A stretch of DNA of 64,000 bases from Plenodomus lindquistii (lineage: Eukaryota; Ascomycota; Dothideomycetes; Pleosporales; Leptosphaeriaceae), in the NCBI GenBank assembly GCA_025504975.1, contig JANUWI010000009.1:1240001-1304000 (forward strand). The letters run 5' to 3'. The notes beneath the pieces are model-generated. The model was not told the origin of the DNA, did no database searches, and worked only from the letters and a program-made list of their open reading frames with translations. Shown piece after piece: positions 11,081 to 23,126 of the stretch. The number at the start of each line of letters is the position of its first letter. The first letter of the stretch is position 1. A program made the position numbers and the translations under genes.

Positions 11081-12392
11081 CGTTTCCTATCAGATCGTCA
11101 AACCCTTGATTCCAGATTTCTCAGATGCTCAATCTTGGCGGCCAAAAGTTGGAATCTGGATTGCAGACGGTGAAGAGCGATAATGCAGTCGCAATCCGCG
11201 TGATGGTGACCGGACCTCACAGCACACAAGCACCTCTGAGAATTCGAGAATCAGAGATCAGCCAACATTGATAGTGATGTCGCTTGATGGTTTTTGCGTG
11301 TGATGAGACTATGCAGCTGTGTTGAGCTGCAGTTGGCATCGGACGCCCGGAGTTCTCGGATCTCCTCAATCAACACCAATCAAATATCGAAAACTGTCTA
11401 CCCCACAACTGTGTTGCCTGTCACCTCCTCCAGCGTCGGCCAGACGTTGTGATGACATCTTGAGCGACCAGAATTTTCACAAATTCTCATTGTACTGGTA
11501 GTTGTTTGTGAGTCATGCTGGTTTAAGAAGTAGAGGTCCATGAAGTCTTCGTTATTAGAATCTAACGAACATTGATTCTGTGCTGTCCAGAGAAGTGCCT
11601 TTATTTCAGTACGCAGCAGATCGCATCAGTCTAAGACAGACTGAACGCGAGCAGGTTCTACAAAGGCCTGGTCCCAGTTGTACAAGATAATGTTCTTGAA
11701 ATCCGACAGCTGCCAATACACGCCAAGACACGCGGATGTTCAGCCCTTCAAGGCAGTAGCGTCTCACAATCTACTGCGTCTTTACAACTCTGACAGGCAT
11801 CCAAAAAAGTCATGACTAAATCCCCGATCTACCATCAATGCATCGTTATGATCTCTACCCAGGCTCACTGCCTTCGGCGCTCGCTTAGACCTGCCACGGA
11901 TCAGCTAGCAATCGGCATGCCTTATCATTTGCCGGCCCGCTCCACTCCACTCCAACCACACGATAAGACCATCGATCTTGGATTCGCGTAGAGCGCAAAG
12001 ACTCCACTCGCCTTCCTTATTGCGATAGGCATAACGCCATTTACGTACTTATTCATGTACCCCAAGACCCCAATGAGTATTGGACCACTCAGACGCGTCC
12101 GCCCGGCACTTATCTCTCGTCTCCAAGCTGTCAGATGCAGACAACGTGCGTAGTGACAGGGTGACCCGTGCTGGACTCCAGTCCGATGTGGTATCCGAGT
12201 TGGTGGATCCAAAGACGAAAGAGACAGGATAGGTACCTGGCTCTCGTGTACATGAGTGGGACGGATAGGATGAGTCTTAACGCGTACTGGGCGTACGCAC
12301 GCCAATGGTCGTCGTATAAGAAGAATGGCTGAGCCCAATTGCTGGAGAGCCGTGATCCTTCCACAGTACTCCCCAAGTACTTCGCCGTCAAG
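11081..12392. other. Intergenic, divergent promoter region
   Basis: About 1.3 kb lies between the luciferase-domain gene (minus) and the amidase gene (plus). No convincing frame was seen. An ACGCGT hexamer occurs at 12093-12098 inside AGACGCGTCCG, a string that recurs before the ISWI gene. No repeats or RNA genes were recognised. Confidence 0.45.
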
Positions 12393-14284
12393 ATGGGCTT
12401 CCTCCGATCATTGGGTTTCGCGACTCTTGTTGCGAGCAGCGTTCAAGCCGCGGTCTCAACCACAGGCTTCACGGTGACGCTTACGGACATCGACTACTTT
12501 CTGCCCCCAAAGCCGGTTGCGAGTATCTCTGATTGCAAAGAGATCAAGGCATTGTTCAACGATGCCATGTTTGTGCCAATGACCGTGGCGTCGGACAGTG
12601 CAGGGGTAGCAACGTACGCCGAGAAGGATGATGTCTGGCAAGAAGGCTTCCTCGAAGGTACGCGTCGCACCCATGACCATATGTAATGTCCTAATGAAAT
12701 TCAGCCATGTACATCTCGAGTGGCAGCAAGGTGGTGAATTCATCAAGCACAATCCTTACGGGTAACGCATCGAAAGAATTACCACCAGGCCCGTACTTCA
12801 TCAACGCTGCTGGCCATGTGTACGAGGCTTGGAGACTGTTCTCGGATGTCCAAGGCGCGTTTACAGAGTCTGCCATTGCAAATGGTGACGGCTCTTACTC
12901 GGTTCTTCCCGCCGGTACAGTTGGGCAAAAGCAGGCAATCGCAGTGCCTTCCCGCTTGTACTTCAGGAAAACTGCTGAGAAGCCCTTGGCTGGTGTTCGT
13001 ATTGGTATCAAGGACATCTACGACATCAAAGGTCTGCGCACCTCGAATGGAAACCGCGCATGGTACTGGTTGTATCCTCCTGCCAACAATACTGCGCCAC
13101 CAGTGCAGAACCTCATTGATGCTGGCGCTATCGTTGTTGGCAAAATGATCACCTCGCAGTTCGCGAACGGCGAGACAGCTACTGCTGATTGGGTTGACTA
13201 CCATGAGGCGTTCAATCCCCGAGGTGACGGCTACCAAGACACTTCGTCCAGCTCTTCAGGTGGAGGCGCAGGCGCTGCATCGTACTCGTGGCTCGATGTC
13301 TCGCTCGGTTCCGACACTGGAGGATCAGTTCGTGGACCTTCGCAAGTTCAGGGGCTGTACGGCAACCGCCCTTCTCACGGGCTTATCTCTCTAGATCACA
13401 CCATGCCTCTCAGCCCTGTACTTGACACCCCCGGACTACTGGCACGCAACCCGACTTTGTGGAAGGACGCAGCGCAAGCCATGTACGGCGCGAACGTCAC
13501 AGTCACCAACACCTATCCTACCCGCATTCAGACCCTCGCCTGGCCTACGTCCGCAAGTAACCCGGCCAACAGCCTCCTCATTGACTTCCTAGGCAATGTC
13601 TCCGACTTCCTGAGCGCCAACGCTGACGCCTTCAACGTCACACAGTCCTTCAGGACCGACAACCCAGACCTGGCAGATCTAACCACCCTCATGAATCTCA
13701 CCTACGCCATCCTAATCACCAAGCAACAAGTCGAACTAGTCCGCGAACCATTCTACGCTGACTACGCCGCCAAACACGACGGCCGCAAGCCTTTTGTCAA
13801 CCCCGTGCCCCTCGCTCGCTGGGGCTGGGGCGACAACCAAACCAACACAGTCTCCGAAGCCATCAGCAACAAAACTACATTCATGACCTGGGCCAACTCG
13901 TCCTTCCTCGCCCCTTCCGCATCCACATGTTCTGAGTCCCTAGTCCTCTACGTCGGTTCCACAGGTCGCACAACGTATCGTAACACCTACCTGACCGCGC
14001 CCGGTGTACCCTTTGGCTTCAGCAACAGCCGCATCTCTGTCATGGCCGAGGTACCAGACTTTGTAGTTCCGATTGGAGAAGCGGCGTACAACTCGACGAT
14101 TACGGGGCATGTGGAGTATTTGCCCGTTACGGCGAATTTTATGGCGGCGAAGGGGTGCGATGGCATGTTGTTTTCGCTGATTGAAGAGCTGTATGAGGCT
14201 GGGATTGTGAAGGAGAGTCTTGTAGGGAGAAGTGGGATTACGGGGGGTGATATTTTGTTGAGGAGGGGCATGGTGGAGTGGTAG
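12393..14284 (+). CDS. Secreted amidase (amidase-signature family)
   Basis: Two exons, 12393-12657 and 12705-14284, with a 47-nt intron, give 614 residues. The amino terminus MGFLRSLGFATLVASSVQA looks like a cleavable signal peptide. The amidase core starts near residue 185. The catalytic Lys is in GVRIGIKDIYDIKG; the serine/glycine-rich loop (a run of serines and GGG) carries the cis-Ser; the nucleophilic Ser lies in the SLGSDTGGSVRGPS segment. Family members hydrolyse C-N bonds of carboxylic amides; the substrate is unknown. About 150 residues precede the core, a known arrangement in some fungal secreted amidases. Several NxS/T sequons (for example NNTAPP, NVTVTN) fit passage through the secretory pathway. 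A shorter single-exon reading from 12707 would lack the signal peptide. Confidence 0.9.
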
Positions 14285-14831
14285 TCTTGATGCACGGACG
14301 TCTTGTACAATGGCAATACATGGCTTCTATGTGAATTACCGGGTGTCGTGATGTCTTTTGATCAGCTAGCTGTACTGGAGGACTATAGGCCGTCTCTACT
14401 TGTCGATGTAGGCAACTGACGTCATGTTCGAGACGCGTCCGAAAGACGCGTCCGAGTCAAGTTTGTGTGTTCATGTCCAGGTCCGTAGACTTGAGAGACA
14501 AAGTGTTGGTGGACGTCGAGATGGAAAATTGGGATTAATGGACTCGATAACATGAGCATGGCAGACCAATTGAGGAACATCCCTGAATGGCATTGGTAGG
14601 TTTGCGGGAGCACTAGCGTCGCCGCCGAACGCGCCAAGACATGTCGACCACATTATTCTGCCTCGACCGGACATGGCTACGCTTCAACCCACCAGCGCGA
14701 CTACGACACCGACGCGTCAATCCCGCCATCAGACAGACGCCGTTCCCACGTCAGACATTGAAATACGACACCACGCCAAAACAGCCACGGACTAGACGCG
14801 ACTAGACGCGGCGACCAGCCAAACGGGCAGC
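14285..14831. other. Intergenic, ISWI promoter region
   Basis: About 550 bp lies between the amidase stop and the ISWI start. It contains a perfect CRE-like TGACGTCA at 14417-14424 and three ACGCGT hexamers. No frame of interest was seen. Confidence 0.5.
14417..14717. promoter_or_regulatory. Putative CRE and three MCB-like sites upstream of ISWI
   Basis: The palindrome TGACGTCA (14417-14424) matches the CREB/ATF bZIP site. ACGCGT, the MluI cell-cycle box bound by MBF in yeasts, occurs at 14433-14438, 14446-14451 and 14712-14717. All are within 420 bp of the ISWI start codon. Binding in this organism is inferred from motif identity only. Confidence 0.35.
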
Positions 14832-17800
14832 ATGGCGCGCAAGAGCGCTGTCGAATCAGAGGGCGAGGCGTCTGCGCATTCGGACGTGGAGATGCAGGAC
14901 CAACAGGACGACAAGATGGACGGCTTCAAGAAGTTTGGGGTAAGCGCGACTCTACATGCGCCTTCCATGGGCATCGGCCTCTGACGGGCAGGGAGAGAGG
15001 GGGACAGGCGCATCGCATTCCCCGAACAAGCATGCTGACATTGTAGCCACAGTACAATCTAGACACACCCGACTACACAGTACGTCCAAGGCGCTGTGCC
15101 CATGGGCCCATGTGTGGCGCAGAGGCTAACGAGGCGATAGGACTCGGACACAAACCCAAACACGACAGCAAGCAGTGTCGCAGGCGACCACGGACAGCAG
15201 GACGGCCGAAAGCGACGCGCCGAAGTCATGAACATGCGCAAGAGCATCTACGGCAAGAAGCACGACCGTCTGGGCGCGTCAAAGGTGCGTGCCTCCCTAA
15301 TCCATGACCTGATCGTGGTCAGCCACTGACAAGGCGTGCGCATGCAGGAAGACGACACCATTCGACGCTTCCGATACCTCCTGGGTCTCACTGACCTCTT
15401 CCGCCATTTCATCGACACCAACCCCAACCCGCGCATCAAGGAGATTCTCGCCGAAATCGATCGCCAAGACGCCGAGGAGGTCAGGAAGTCAAAGGCCAGC
15501 AAAGTGCGCAAAGGCGGAGCTGCTGCTGAGCGCAGGCGCAAGACCGAACAGGAGGAAGACGCCGAGTTGGTGCGCGAGGAGAAGCATGGTGGGCATAACG
15601 AGACGGTCTTCCGCGAGTCACCAGGCTTCATCCAGGGCGGCACCATGCGTGACTACCAAGTTGCTGGTCTCAACTGGCTCATTTCCCTTCACGAGAACGG
15701 TATCTCTGGTATCCTCGCCGATGAGATGGGGCTCGGAAAGACACTGCAGACAATCTCCTTCCTCGGCTACCTACGCTTCATTGCAGGCATTACCGGTCCA
15801 CATCTGGTTGCGGTTCCAAAGTCCACACTCGACAACTGGAAGCGCGAGTTCGGCAAATGGTGTCCAGAGATCAATGTCCTGGTCCTCCAGGGTAACAAGG
15901 ACGACCGCGCCGAGCTCATCAAGGACCGTCTCGTAGATGAGAAGTTTGACGTCTGTATCACTTCCTACGAGATGATCTTGCGCGAGAAATCACACTTGAA
16001 GAAGTTTGCATGGGAATACATCATCATCGATGAGGCGCATCGTATCAAGAACGAGGAATCGTCGCTAGCACAGATGGTCCGCATGTTCAACTCGAGAAGC
16101 AGACTGCTCATCACCGGTACCCCCCTTCAGAACAACCTACACGAGCTGTGGGCGCTCCTCAACTTCTTGCTGCCCGATGTCTTCGGAGATTCTGCAGCCT
16201 TTGATGATTGGTTCTCGCAACAGAATGCCGATTCCGATGCTGTCGTCCAGCAACTACACAAGGTCCTACGGCCCTTCTTGCTTCGACGTGTCAAGGCCGA
16301 TGTCGAGAAGTCGCTTCTGCCCAAGAAGGAGATCAACCTGTACGTGGGCATGTCCGACATGCAAGTGCAATGGTACAAGAAGATTCTCGAGAAGGATATC
16401 GACGCAGTCAACGGTGGTGCCGGAACCAAGGAGTCGAAGACACGCCTGCTCAACATCGTCATGCAATTGCGAAAGTGCTGCAATCACCCCTACCTGTTCG
16501 AAGGCGCCGAGCCTGGTCCGCCGTACACCACCGACGAGCATCTAGTGAACAACGCTGCCAAAATGGTCATGCTCGACAAGCTACTCAAGCGTATGAAGGC
16601 CAAGGGCAGCAGAGTCCTCATCTTCTCGCAGATGAGTCGAGTGCTGGACATCATGGAAGACTACTCGGTCATGCGAGGATACCAGTACTGCCGCATTGAT
16701 GGTTCCACTGCCCACGAGGATCGTATCCAGGCTATCGACGACTACAACAAGGAGGGCTCTGAGAAGTTCCTGTTCCTGCTCACCACTCGTGCCGGTGGCC
16801 TGGGTATCAACTTGACAACTGCCGACATCGTTGTTCTCTTCGACAGTGACTGGAACCCGCAGGCCGATCTTCAGGCCATGGACCGTGCTCATCGTATTGG
16901 TCAGACTAAGCAAGTCTACGTCTTCCGCTTCGTTACCGAGAGCGCTATTGAGGAGAAGGTTCTTGAGCGCGCTGCCCAGAAGCTACGCCTCGATCAGCTG
17001 GTTATTCAACAGGGTCGCACACAGCAACCTGTGAAGAATGCTGCCTCCAAGGACGAGCTGTTGACCATGATTCAGCACGGTGCTGAAAAGGTCTTCAACA
17101 GCAAGGGTGCGTTGGGCCCTGCTGGTGACGGCGATTTCGCCGACGACGAGTTCGACAAGGTCATGAAACGTGGTGAGGAGATGACTGAGAAGCTCAACAA
17201 GCGTTACGAAACCCTCGGTCTCGACGATCTGCAGAAGTTCACATCTGACTCCACCTACGAGTGGAATGGAGAGACGTTCCAGCCTAGGAAGAAAGAAATC
17301 GGCATCGCATGGATCAATCCATCGAAACGTGAGCGCAAGGAGCAAAACTACGGTATCGACTCGTATTACCGGAAGGCGCTTGTCACTGGAGGACGGACGG
17401 AAAACAAGCAACCCAGGATCCCACGTGCACCAAAACAAATTGTTATTCACGACTATCAATTCTTCCCAGAACGATTAGCTGAACTGCAAGACAAGGAGAC
17501 CGCTTGGTACCGAAAGGAGAACGGCCTCAAGGCCCCGCTTCCGGACGGCGCTGATGAGGATCTTGAGTCTCGCGAAGCCGACCAGGAGCTTGCGCAAAAG
17601 GAGATTGATGACGCTGAACCACTCACAGAGGAAGAAAAGGCAGAGAAAGAGCGTTTGATCGAAAAGGGGTTCCCCGAGTGGAACAAGCGCGACTTCCAGC
17701 AGTTCCTCAATGGTTCTGCCAAGTACGGCCGCACGAACTACGAGGGCATCTCTGAAGAAGTCGATGGCAAAGACGCCGATGAGATTGCTGCGTACGCGAA

Positions 17801-18470
17801 AGTGTTCTGGAAGAAATACAAGACGCTCGAGCAATGGCAAAAGCACCTCGGCGTCATCGAGGAAGGCGAGCAGCGCGTCCGCCAGTCCGAGATTCGCAAG
17901 AACCTCATCGCCAAGAAGATTGGCATGTACCGCATGCCACTTCAGCAAATGCAAATCAAGTACACAGTCTCGACCACCAACAAGAAGGTGTACACCGAGG
18001 AAGAGGACAAGTTCCTGGTTGTTATGCTGCACAAGCACGGTGTGGAAGGCGATCTCATCTACGAGAAGATCCGGGATGAGATTCGCGAGTCACCGCTCTT
18101 CCGCTTCGATTGGTTCTTCCTCAGCCGTACGCCTCAGGAGATTGGACGACGCTGCACTACGCTCATCACTGCCATTGTGAGGGAGTTGGGTGAGCCGGAT
18201 GCGCAGACTGGGAAGGGCGGAAAGCGCGTGTATGAAGAGGAGACAGAGGAGGAAGAAGAAGAGGAGCCGGTCAAGAAGAAGGCGAAGAATGGTGTCAAGG
18301 TGAGTTTTTGAAGATGTTGATATGGGTTCGAAGCATAGGCTAATACTTTGCAGAACAAGCAACTTGATGTTGTCAAGGGCAAGGCGTCACCGGCATCGAC
18401 TTCGCCTTCGAGGGCTAGTAGTGTTGCGTCAAATGGATCGGCGAAGAAGGGCAAAGGGAAGAAGAAGTAA
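14832..18470 (+). CDS. ISW2: ISWI-family chromatin-remodelling ATPase
   Basis: The motor subunit of nucleosome-sliding complexes, acting in the nucleus. Five exons: 14832-14939, 15047 or 15053-15079, 15141-15284, 15348-18299 and 18354-18470, giving about 1115 residues, as expected for ISWI. The order is an acidic amino terminus, an AutoN-like basic stretch, the SNF2 ATPase (DEMGLGKT Walker A near residue 220, DEAH near 322, ITGTPLQNN), the C-terminal helicase lobe (LLTTRAGGLGINL, MDRAHRIGQ), a HAND region, and SANT and SLIDE domains (YTEEEDKFLVVMLHKHG in the latter). The tail is acidic then lysine-rich and resembles a nuclear localisation signal. The three small 5' exons are inferred from splice consensus and phase; the acceptor of exon 2 could be at either of two AGs six bases apart. 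Yeast has ISW1 and ISW2 paralogues; the symbol marks family, not one-to-one orthology. Confidence 0.93.
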
Positions 18471-18670
18471 GTTCTGTGCATGAAATATTGGGGAGTGTGG
18501 CATGATGTGGTGTTTTGGAGTCTGTTCATAGTCCCACAGACTCACCTTTTGTGTGTCGAGACATTGTTTGTCTTCAAAGTCTAGGCTTGAAAAGGATTCG
18601 AGCATGCTTTTGATTGTAGCGATAGAAATGTACTTTCATGTTCATTGCTGCTGTTTGTGTAAAGGTCCAG

Positions 18671-18684
18671 ATTGGTCACCCAAT
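18671..18684. promoter_or_regulatory. Inverted CCAAT-box pair
   Basis: ATTGG at 18671-18675 and CCAAT at 18680-18684 face each other about 365 bp before the GET3 start. Both match the core bound by the fungal HAP/CBC complex. This is a sequence match only. Confidence 0.3.
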
Positions 18685-18902
18685 CAGGAAAGTGGCGGTG
18701 ACATTTTGGCGGGGCCAGCACCACGAGATTATGACGCGCTGCTGCTGGAGCCAACCAACTTTCTTGCGCGTCGGGCTGTCATACCTCATAATCGCTATAT
18801 ACAACCACTTGATATCCACACCATACACCCAAAATCGCAAACATATCAAAGACGTAAACCGCGATCCGACGTCTCCTTGAGTATGCGCCTGCTTTACCCC
18901 TC

Positions 18903-18922
18903 CGAAGCTTCGCGAAGCTTCG
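18903..18922. promoter_or_regulatory. Perfect four-unit heat-shock element before GET3
   Basis: A 20-bp perfect palindrome reads GAA-gc-TTC-gc-GAA-gc-TTC, that is four contiguous 5-bp nGAAn units in alternating orientation, the canonical Hsf1 binding arrangement. It lies about 125 bp upstream of the GET3 ATG, a promoter-like distance. The match is exact; regulation by Hsf1 is inferred. Confidence 0.6.
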
Positions 18923-19046
18923 CCAGCTACGACCAGAGCAAGCTTGACTGACTGAACAAACTACACAGCAGACGCTGTACGCCCCATAGACGACGCATTT
19001 CCTCCGTTCGGGCACAACAAGCTCCCCGAGTAGCTCACCGGTAAAC

Positions 19047-20128
19047 ATGGCATCGGCCGCGCTCATCGACTCCGACATGGAGCCCACGCTTCAGTCCATT
19101 CTCGACCAAAAGACACTCCGCTGGATATTCGTTGGAGGAAAAGGTGGCGTAGGAAAAACCACAACCTCATGTTCCCTCGCCATCCAACTCGCAAAGCATC
19201 GCAAATCCGTCCTCCTCATCTCCACCGACCCCGCGCACAATCTCTCCGACGCCTTCAATCAAAAGTTTGGCAAAGACGCCCGACTCATCGATGGTTTCGA
19301 CAACCTCAGCGCCATGGAGATTGACCCCAATGGCAGCATACAAGACCTACTGGCCAACGGCGCAGAGGGCGGAGAAGACCCCATGGCAGGCCTCGGAGGC
19401 ATGGGCAACATGATGCAAGACCTCGCCTTCAGCATCCCCGGTGTGGACGAAGCCATGTCTTTCGCCGAAGTCCTCAAACAAGTCAAATCAATGTCCTACG
19501 AAGTCATCATCTTCGACACCGCGCCTACAGGTCACACACTCCGCTTCCTGCAGTTCCCCACCGTCATGGAGAAAGCGCTGTCCAAGGTCTCGCAGCTCTC
19601 GCGCCAATTCGGGCCCATGCTCAACACCTTCCTCGGCGCATCGGGCAGGTTGCCAAATGGCCAGAACATGGACGAGCTGATTGAGAAGATGGAGGCACTG
19701 CGGGAGACTATTGCAGAGGTGAACGGCCAGTTCAAGGACGCGGATCTCACGACGTTTGTGTGTGTTTGCATCCCCGAGTTCTTGAGCTTGTACGAGACGG
19801 AGCGCATGATTCAGGAACTCAACAGCTATGAGATTGACACTCATAGCATAGTTGTCAATCAGCTGCTTTTCCCCAAGCAGGACAACCCATGCGAGCAGTG
19901 CAATGCAAGACGGAAGATGCAGAAGAAGTATCTGGACCAAATTGAGGAGTTGTACGATGAATTCAACGTGGTCAAGATGCCTCTATTGGTTGAGGAAGTG
20001 CGCGGAAAGGAAAAGTTGGAGAAGTAAGTCTACCCTCAATCTCGCACTTCTCAATCCATCCGACACTGCTGACAAGAATCCACAGATTCAGCGAAATGCT
20101 CGTCAAGCCTTTTGTCCCACCACAGTAA
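19047..20128 (+). CDS. GET3: GET3 ATPase, tail-anchored protein targeting factor
   Basis: The cytosolic homodimeric ATPase that receives tail-anchored membrane proteins and delivers them to the ER receptor Get1/Get2. Two exons, 19047-20023 and 20086-20128, give 339 residues, matching the family. The deviant Walker A GGKGGVGKTT is at residues 30-39, switch I follows in STDPAHNLSDAF, and switch II is around DTAPTGHTLR. The zinc-coordinating CxxC (CEQC) is near residues 282-285 and mediates dimerisation. The methionine-rich region MAGLGGMGNMMQ fits the client-binding groove. The last exon adds only KFSEMLVKPFVPPQ, and its phase confirms the intron. It was formerly called arsenical pump-driving ATPase. 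The heat-shock element upstream suggests stress induction. Confidence 0.95.
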
Positions 20129-22092
20129 AAAATGGGTTCCATCAACATTACAAATTTCCCGCCGCAACAGTATTTCCGTCTCATCGCGGGTATGGAACCG
20201 AATTTGAAAGCTCGCACACCGTCCGCCTTCTACTCTCAATTCAGCACGTCTCCGCGCACCATCCGCGATACCCCTGCACCCTCCACGATACCACGTGAAC
20301 TGTGCACGCTCCGCCCAAACTTGCATTGGACCCGCCCGATCGGACCGGCTGTCTCGCGAGTAGCGTTGCTGGTTTTTTATTTCCTCTTCAGCGAAGTCGG
20401 ATAAGATAGTATTGGTAGCTATGTAGCTAGCGGTGTGTGCAAAATCAAAACAGAACGAGTCAAGAAGTTTTCAAAACATTGGATCGGAGCGGAAGGCGCA
20501 ACGGTTATAACGTTGTGAAATTAGATGGGACGCGTGCGCCGTTGAACATTGAACTTGGCTGACTACATTGTACTGTAAGCTCACCGTAGCGCCCGGCAAC
20601 AGAGCCCACCCACCACCCAGGAACAGCAAAATCAAGCCTGCGCAAAGGCTTCGTTTTCGCGGCGAATTCAGCCCATATCCTTGCAACAATAATACGCGAT
20701 CGGCAGTCAGATTTTCCCCGCAACGGGAGAACACTGGGCAAGTGTTGTGGCTATGCTGGATAAGGGGTGTTGCACCGAGTTGTTGTTCCTTGTTTAGGTG
20801 GAGGTTCTGGGAAAGCTTGTTGAGTTGTTGTGAGTAAGATTTGACGGCCTTCCGGATTGCGATGGGTTGGCCGTTGTGGATGCTTGGGGGGGGTACGTCA
20901 TGTGGTGTTTATGTGGTGTTGTTACCCCGCAGTAGACTTTTTTGCTAATTGTCTTATTGAAAGTAACTTGAAGGTTTGGGTTGAGAACTGTGTTTATGTT
21001 GGAAACGTTCCGAGTTAGAGTACGAATGGAAGGATGCTTTCCTAAAGGATTGCAAAAGTCATCTCGCAAGAGGATACCAGTACGGCAATTGATATTCAGG
21101 AACAGAACAACGTATGGAAAAAAAATCCTACACTTATCTGATTGCAGTCATCCGGCTACTGCCGATTATTGGCCGGCGGGAAGGAATGGTAGAGTTGGTG
21201 AATTCGAGTCGGGCAGCCCAGCCCAATCTTTCACTGAATCGGGGCGGGTGGGAGATTCTCTTGCATCCTACGGCTACTCATTCATCCAAAGTCCCAAGAA
21301 AGACCAGCAGGGACGATAGGACGGTTCTGTGGTTCAGCGACATGCTAGCAAACCGCCTACACGATGCGATCAATGTTCGTTCAACTCGCGTGCCACTCGA
21401 TCCGCCCTACACATTCTCGATTGTATCAACGAGTCGCGCACCCTCTCCACGGTGCACTTTGCGCCCTGTCCTTCCTCTTCCCCCCGCGAGTAATGAACGG
21501 CAACCAAGATCATTGACAGCTGTCTGATTGCCGAACCGTCGGGACGTACAAAAACCTACCAAAACTAATTCTGAACCCGCCGGATAAGACACGTCCATCC
21601 CTGCGCAACCTCCCTGTTTAGGGTCTTGCACCGCCCCTCGTCGATCGCGCTACGCGCTACAACTACACATCACCGCCACGAGGCCTCGTGAGCTGTTTTG
21701 TGCCTTGTGCCTTTTCTTTACCCCAGACTAGGTTTACGAGCTAGGATGCGCTATGCTGCGGCGAAGGGCCAAAGATAGTAAGGTTTTGGTTTGCTTGGGT
21801 GGGTGGGGATGGGGCTAGCCTGGGTTGGGGATGGGATGGGCGGATATGCAACATGGGTGGTGGATTGGGAGGGTGAACGATATTGGCGGGATGGGGGGAT
21901 GGTATAAGAGCTGTGGGTGCGCCGGTTGGGTGGGAGAGTCAGATTGTGCTTGTGTTTGTGGGTTGATCTCTCTCTCTCTCTCACTGTCTTCCGTGCCGGG
22001 TCGTTCGTTGCTACTCCAGTTGTTGCGGCGTGACCTACATACACCTGTCAACCAAAGCTTAGGATAAGATATTGTTTGGATAAAACCGGATC
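20129..22092. other. Intergenic, about 2 kb, no convincing gene
   Basis: Short frames on both strands (20471-20741 minus, 20981-21319 plus, 21751-22051 minus) have no recognisable product and differ in composition from neighbouring genes. A G-rich stretch (21790-21900) and a TC microsatellite precede the lipase. A TATAAG lies near 21903, about 190 bp before the lipase start. Confidence 0.45.
21967..21982. repeat. (TC)8 microsatellite
   Basis: Eight uninterrupted TC units in the lipase upstream region. Pyrimidine tracts like this are frequent in fungal promoters and 5' UTRs. Confidence 0.8.
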
Positions 22093-23126
22093 ATGTCTTC
22101 GATCCTTCGACTTGGAGCTCTGCTCCTTTGTGCAGTTCACTCTGTCACTTCGGCGCCGGTGGAAATTGATAAGAGAGGTGCGATGTCTCGCTATACACCG
22201 GCTATGGACAGTCACTGACACTATATACAGCCGTCTCAGCGAATGTCCTCGACAAATTATCGTTCTTCGCACAATACTCAGCCGCATCATACTGTCTCGG
22301 CAACAACAACAGCCCAAACACCAAAATCACGTGTCCGCAGGGCAACTGCGCAAGAGTTGAACAAGCAAACACCAACACCTTGACCGAGTTTGAAAAGTAC
22401 GTTCTTTCACATTCCACTGCCTCCAAGAAACGTAAAAAAACTAACGCAACACACAGCTCCATCCGCTCAGACATCACCGGCTTCGTCGCAACAGACTCCA
22501 CCAACAAACTGATCGTCATCTCCTTCCGCGGCTCCCGCAGCATCCGCAACTGGATCACCAACCTCGTCTTCCCCGTCGTACCCACCACCCTATGCGCAAA
22601 CTGTTCCGGATCCGCCGGATTCTGGGGCTCCTGGCTCGAGGCGCAATCCAACGTCCTAGCCGCCGTAACGCAAGCCCGCGCGCAGTACCCAGACTACAAG
22701 ATCGTCGCGACAGGGCACTCGCTCGGCGGCGCACTAGCCTCGCTTGCAGCCGGTGAATTGCGAAACAAGGGTCTCACCGTCGACCTGTACACGTACGGCG
22801 CCCCGAAAATCGGCCTAGAAGGCCTCTCGCGCTTCCTCACCTCTACCACAAATGGCGCCACATACCGCGTAACCCACAAGAACGACCCGGTGCCTAAACT
22901 GCCCCCCGCGCTCCTGGGCTACCGCCACATCAGCCCGGAGTACTACGTTACGAGCGGCAATGACGTGGCGAGCCCGGCTACAGGCGATGTGCAGATTCTT
23001 GCAGGCACGCTGAATCTGGCGGGCAATGAAGGCGATTTTGGGGCCGACATTGATGCGCATTTAAACTATTTTGGGAGGATTAGTGCGTGTGAGGGGGTTG
23101 AGGGGTTGGAGGTTAGGGATGTGTAA
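22093..23126 (+). CDS. Secreted class 3 lipase / feruloyl-esterase-like hydrolase
   Basis: Three exons, 22093-22177, 22231-22396 and 22457-23126, with introns of 53 and 60 nt, give 306 residues, typical of Thermomyces/Rhizomucor-type extracellular lipases. The start MSSILRLGALLLCAVHSVTS is a signal peptide, followed by a short propeptide ending in a Kex2-like KR (EIDKR). The nucleophile elbow GHSLGG holds the Ser near residue 172; the catalytic Asp is in KNDPVPKLPP near 227; the His is in DAHLNYF near 288. FRGS carries the oxyanion-hole serine. Cysteines at CLGNN, CPQGNC, LCANC and SACEG suggest disulfides. It probably hydrolyses triglycerides or aromatic esters outside the cell; the family alone does not tell which. 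Confidence 0.92.

Larger units (their letters stand above)
18471..19046. other. Intergenic, GET3 promoter region
   Basis: This stretch is the 3' flank of ISWI followed by the GET3 promoter. It holds an inverted pair of CCAAT boxes and a heat-shock element, listed separately. No gene was seen. Confidence 0.5.
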
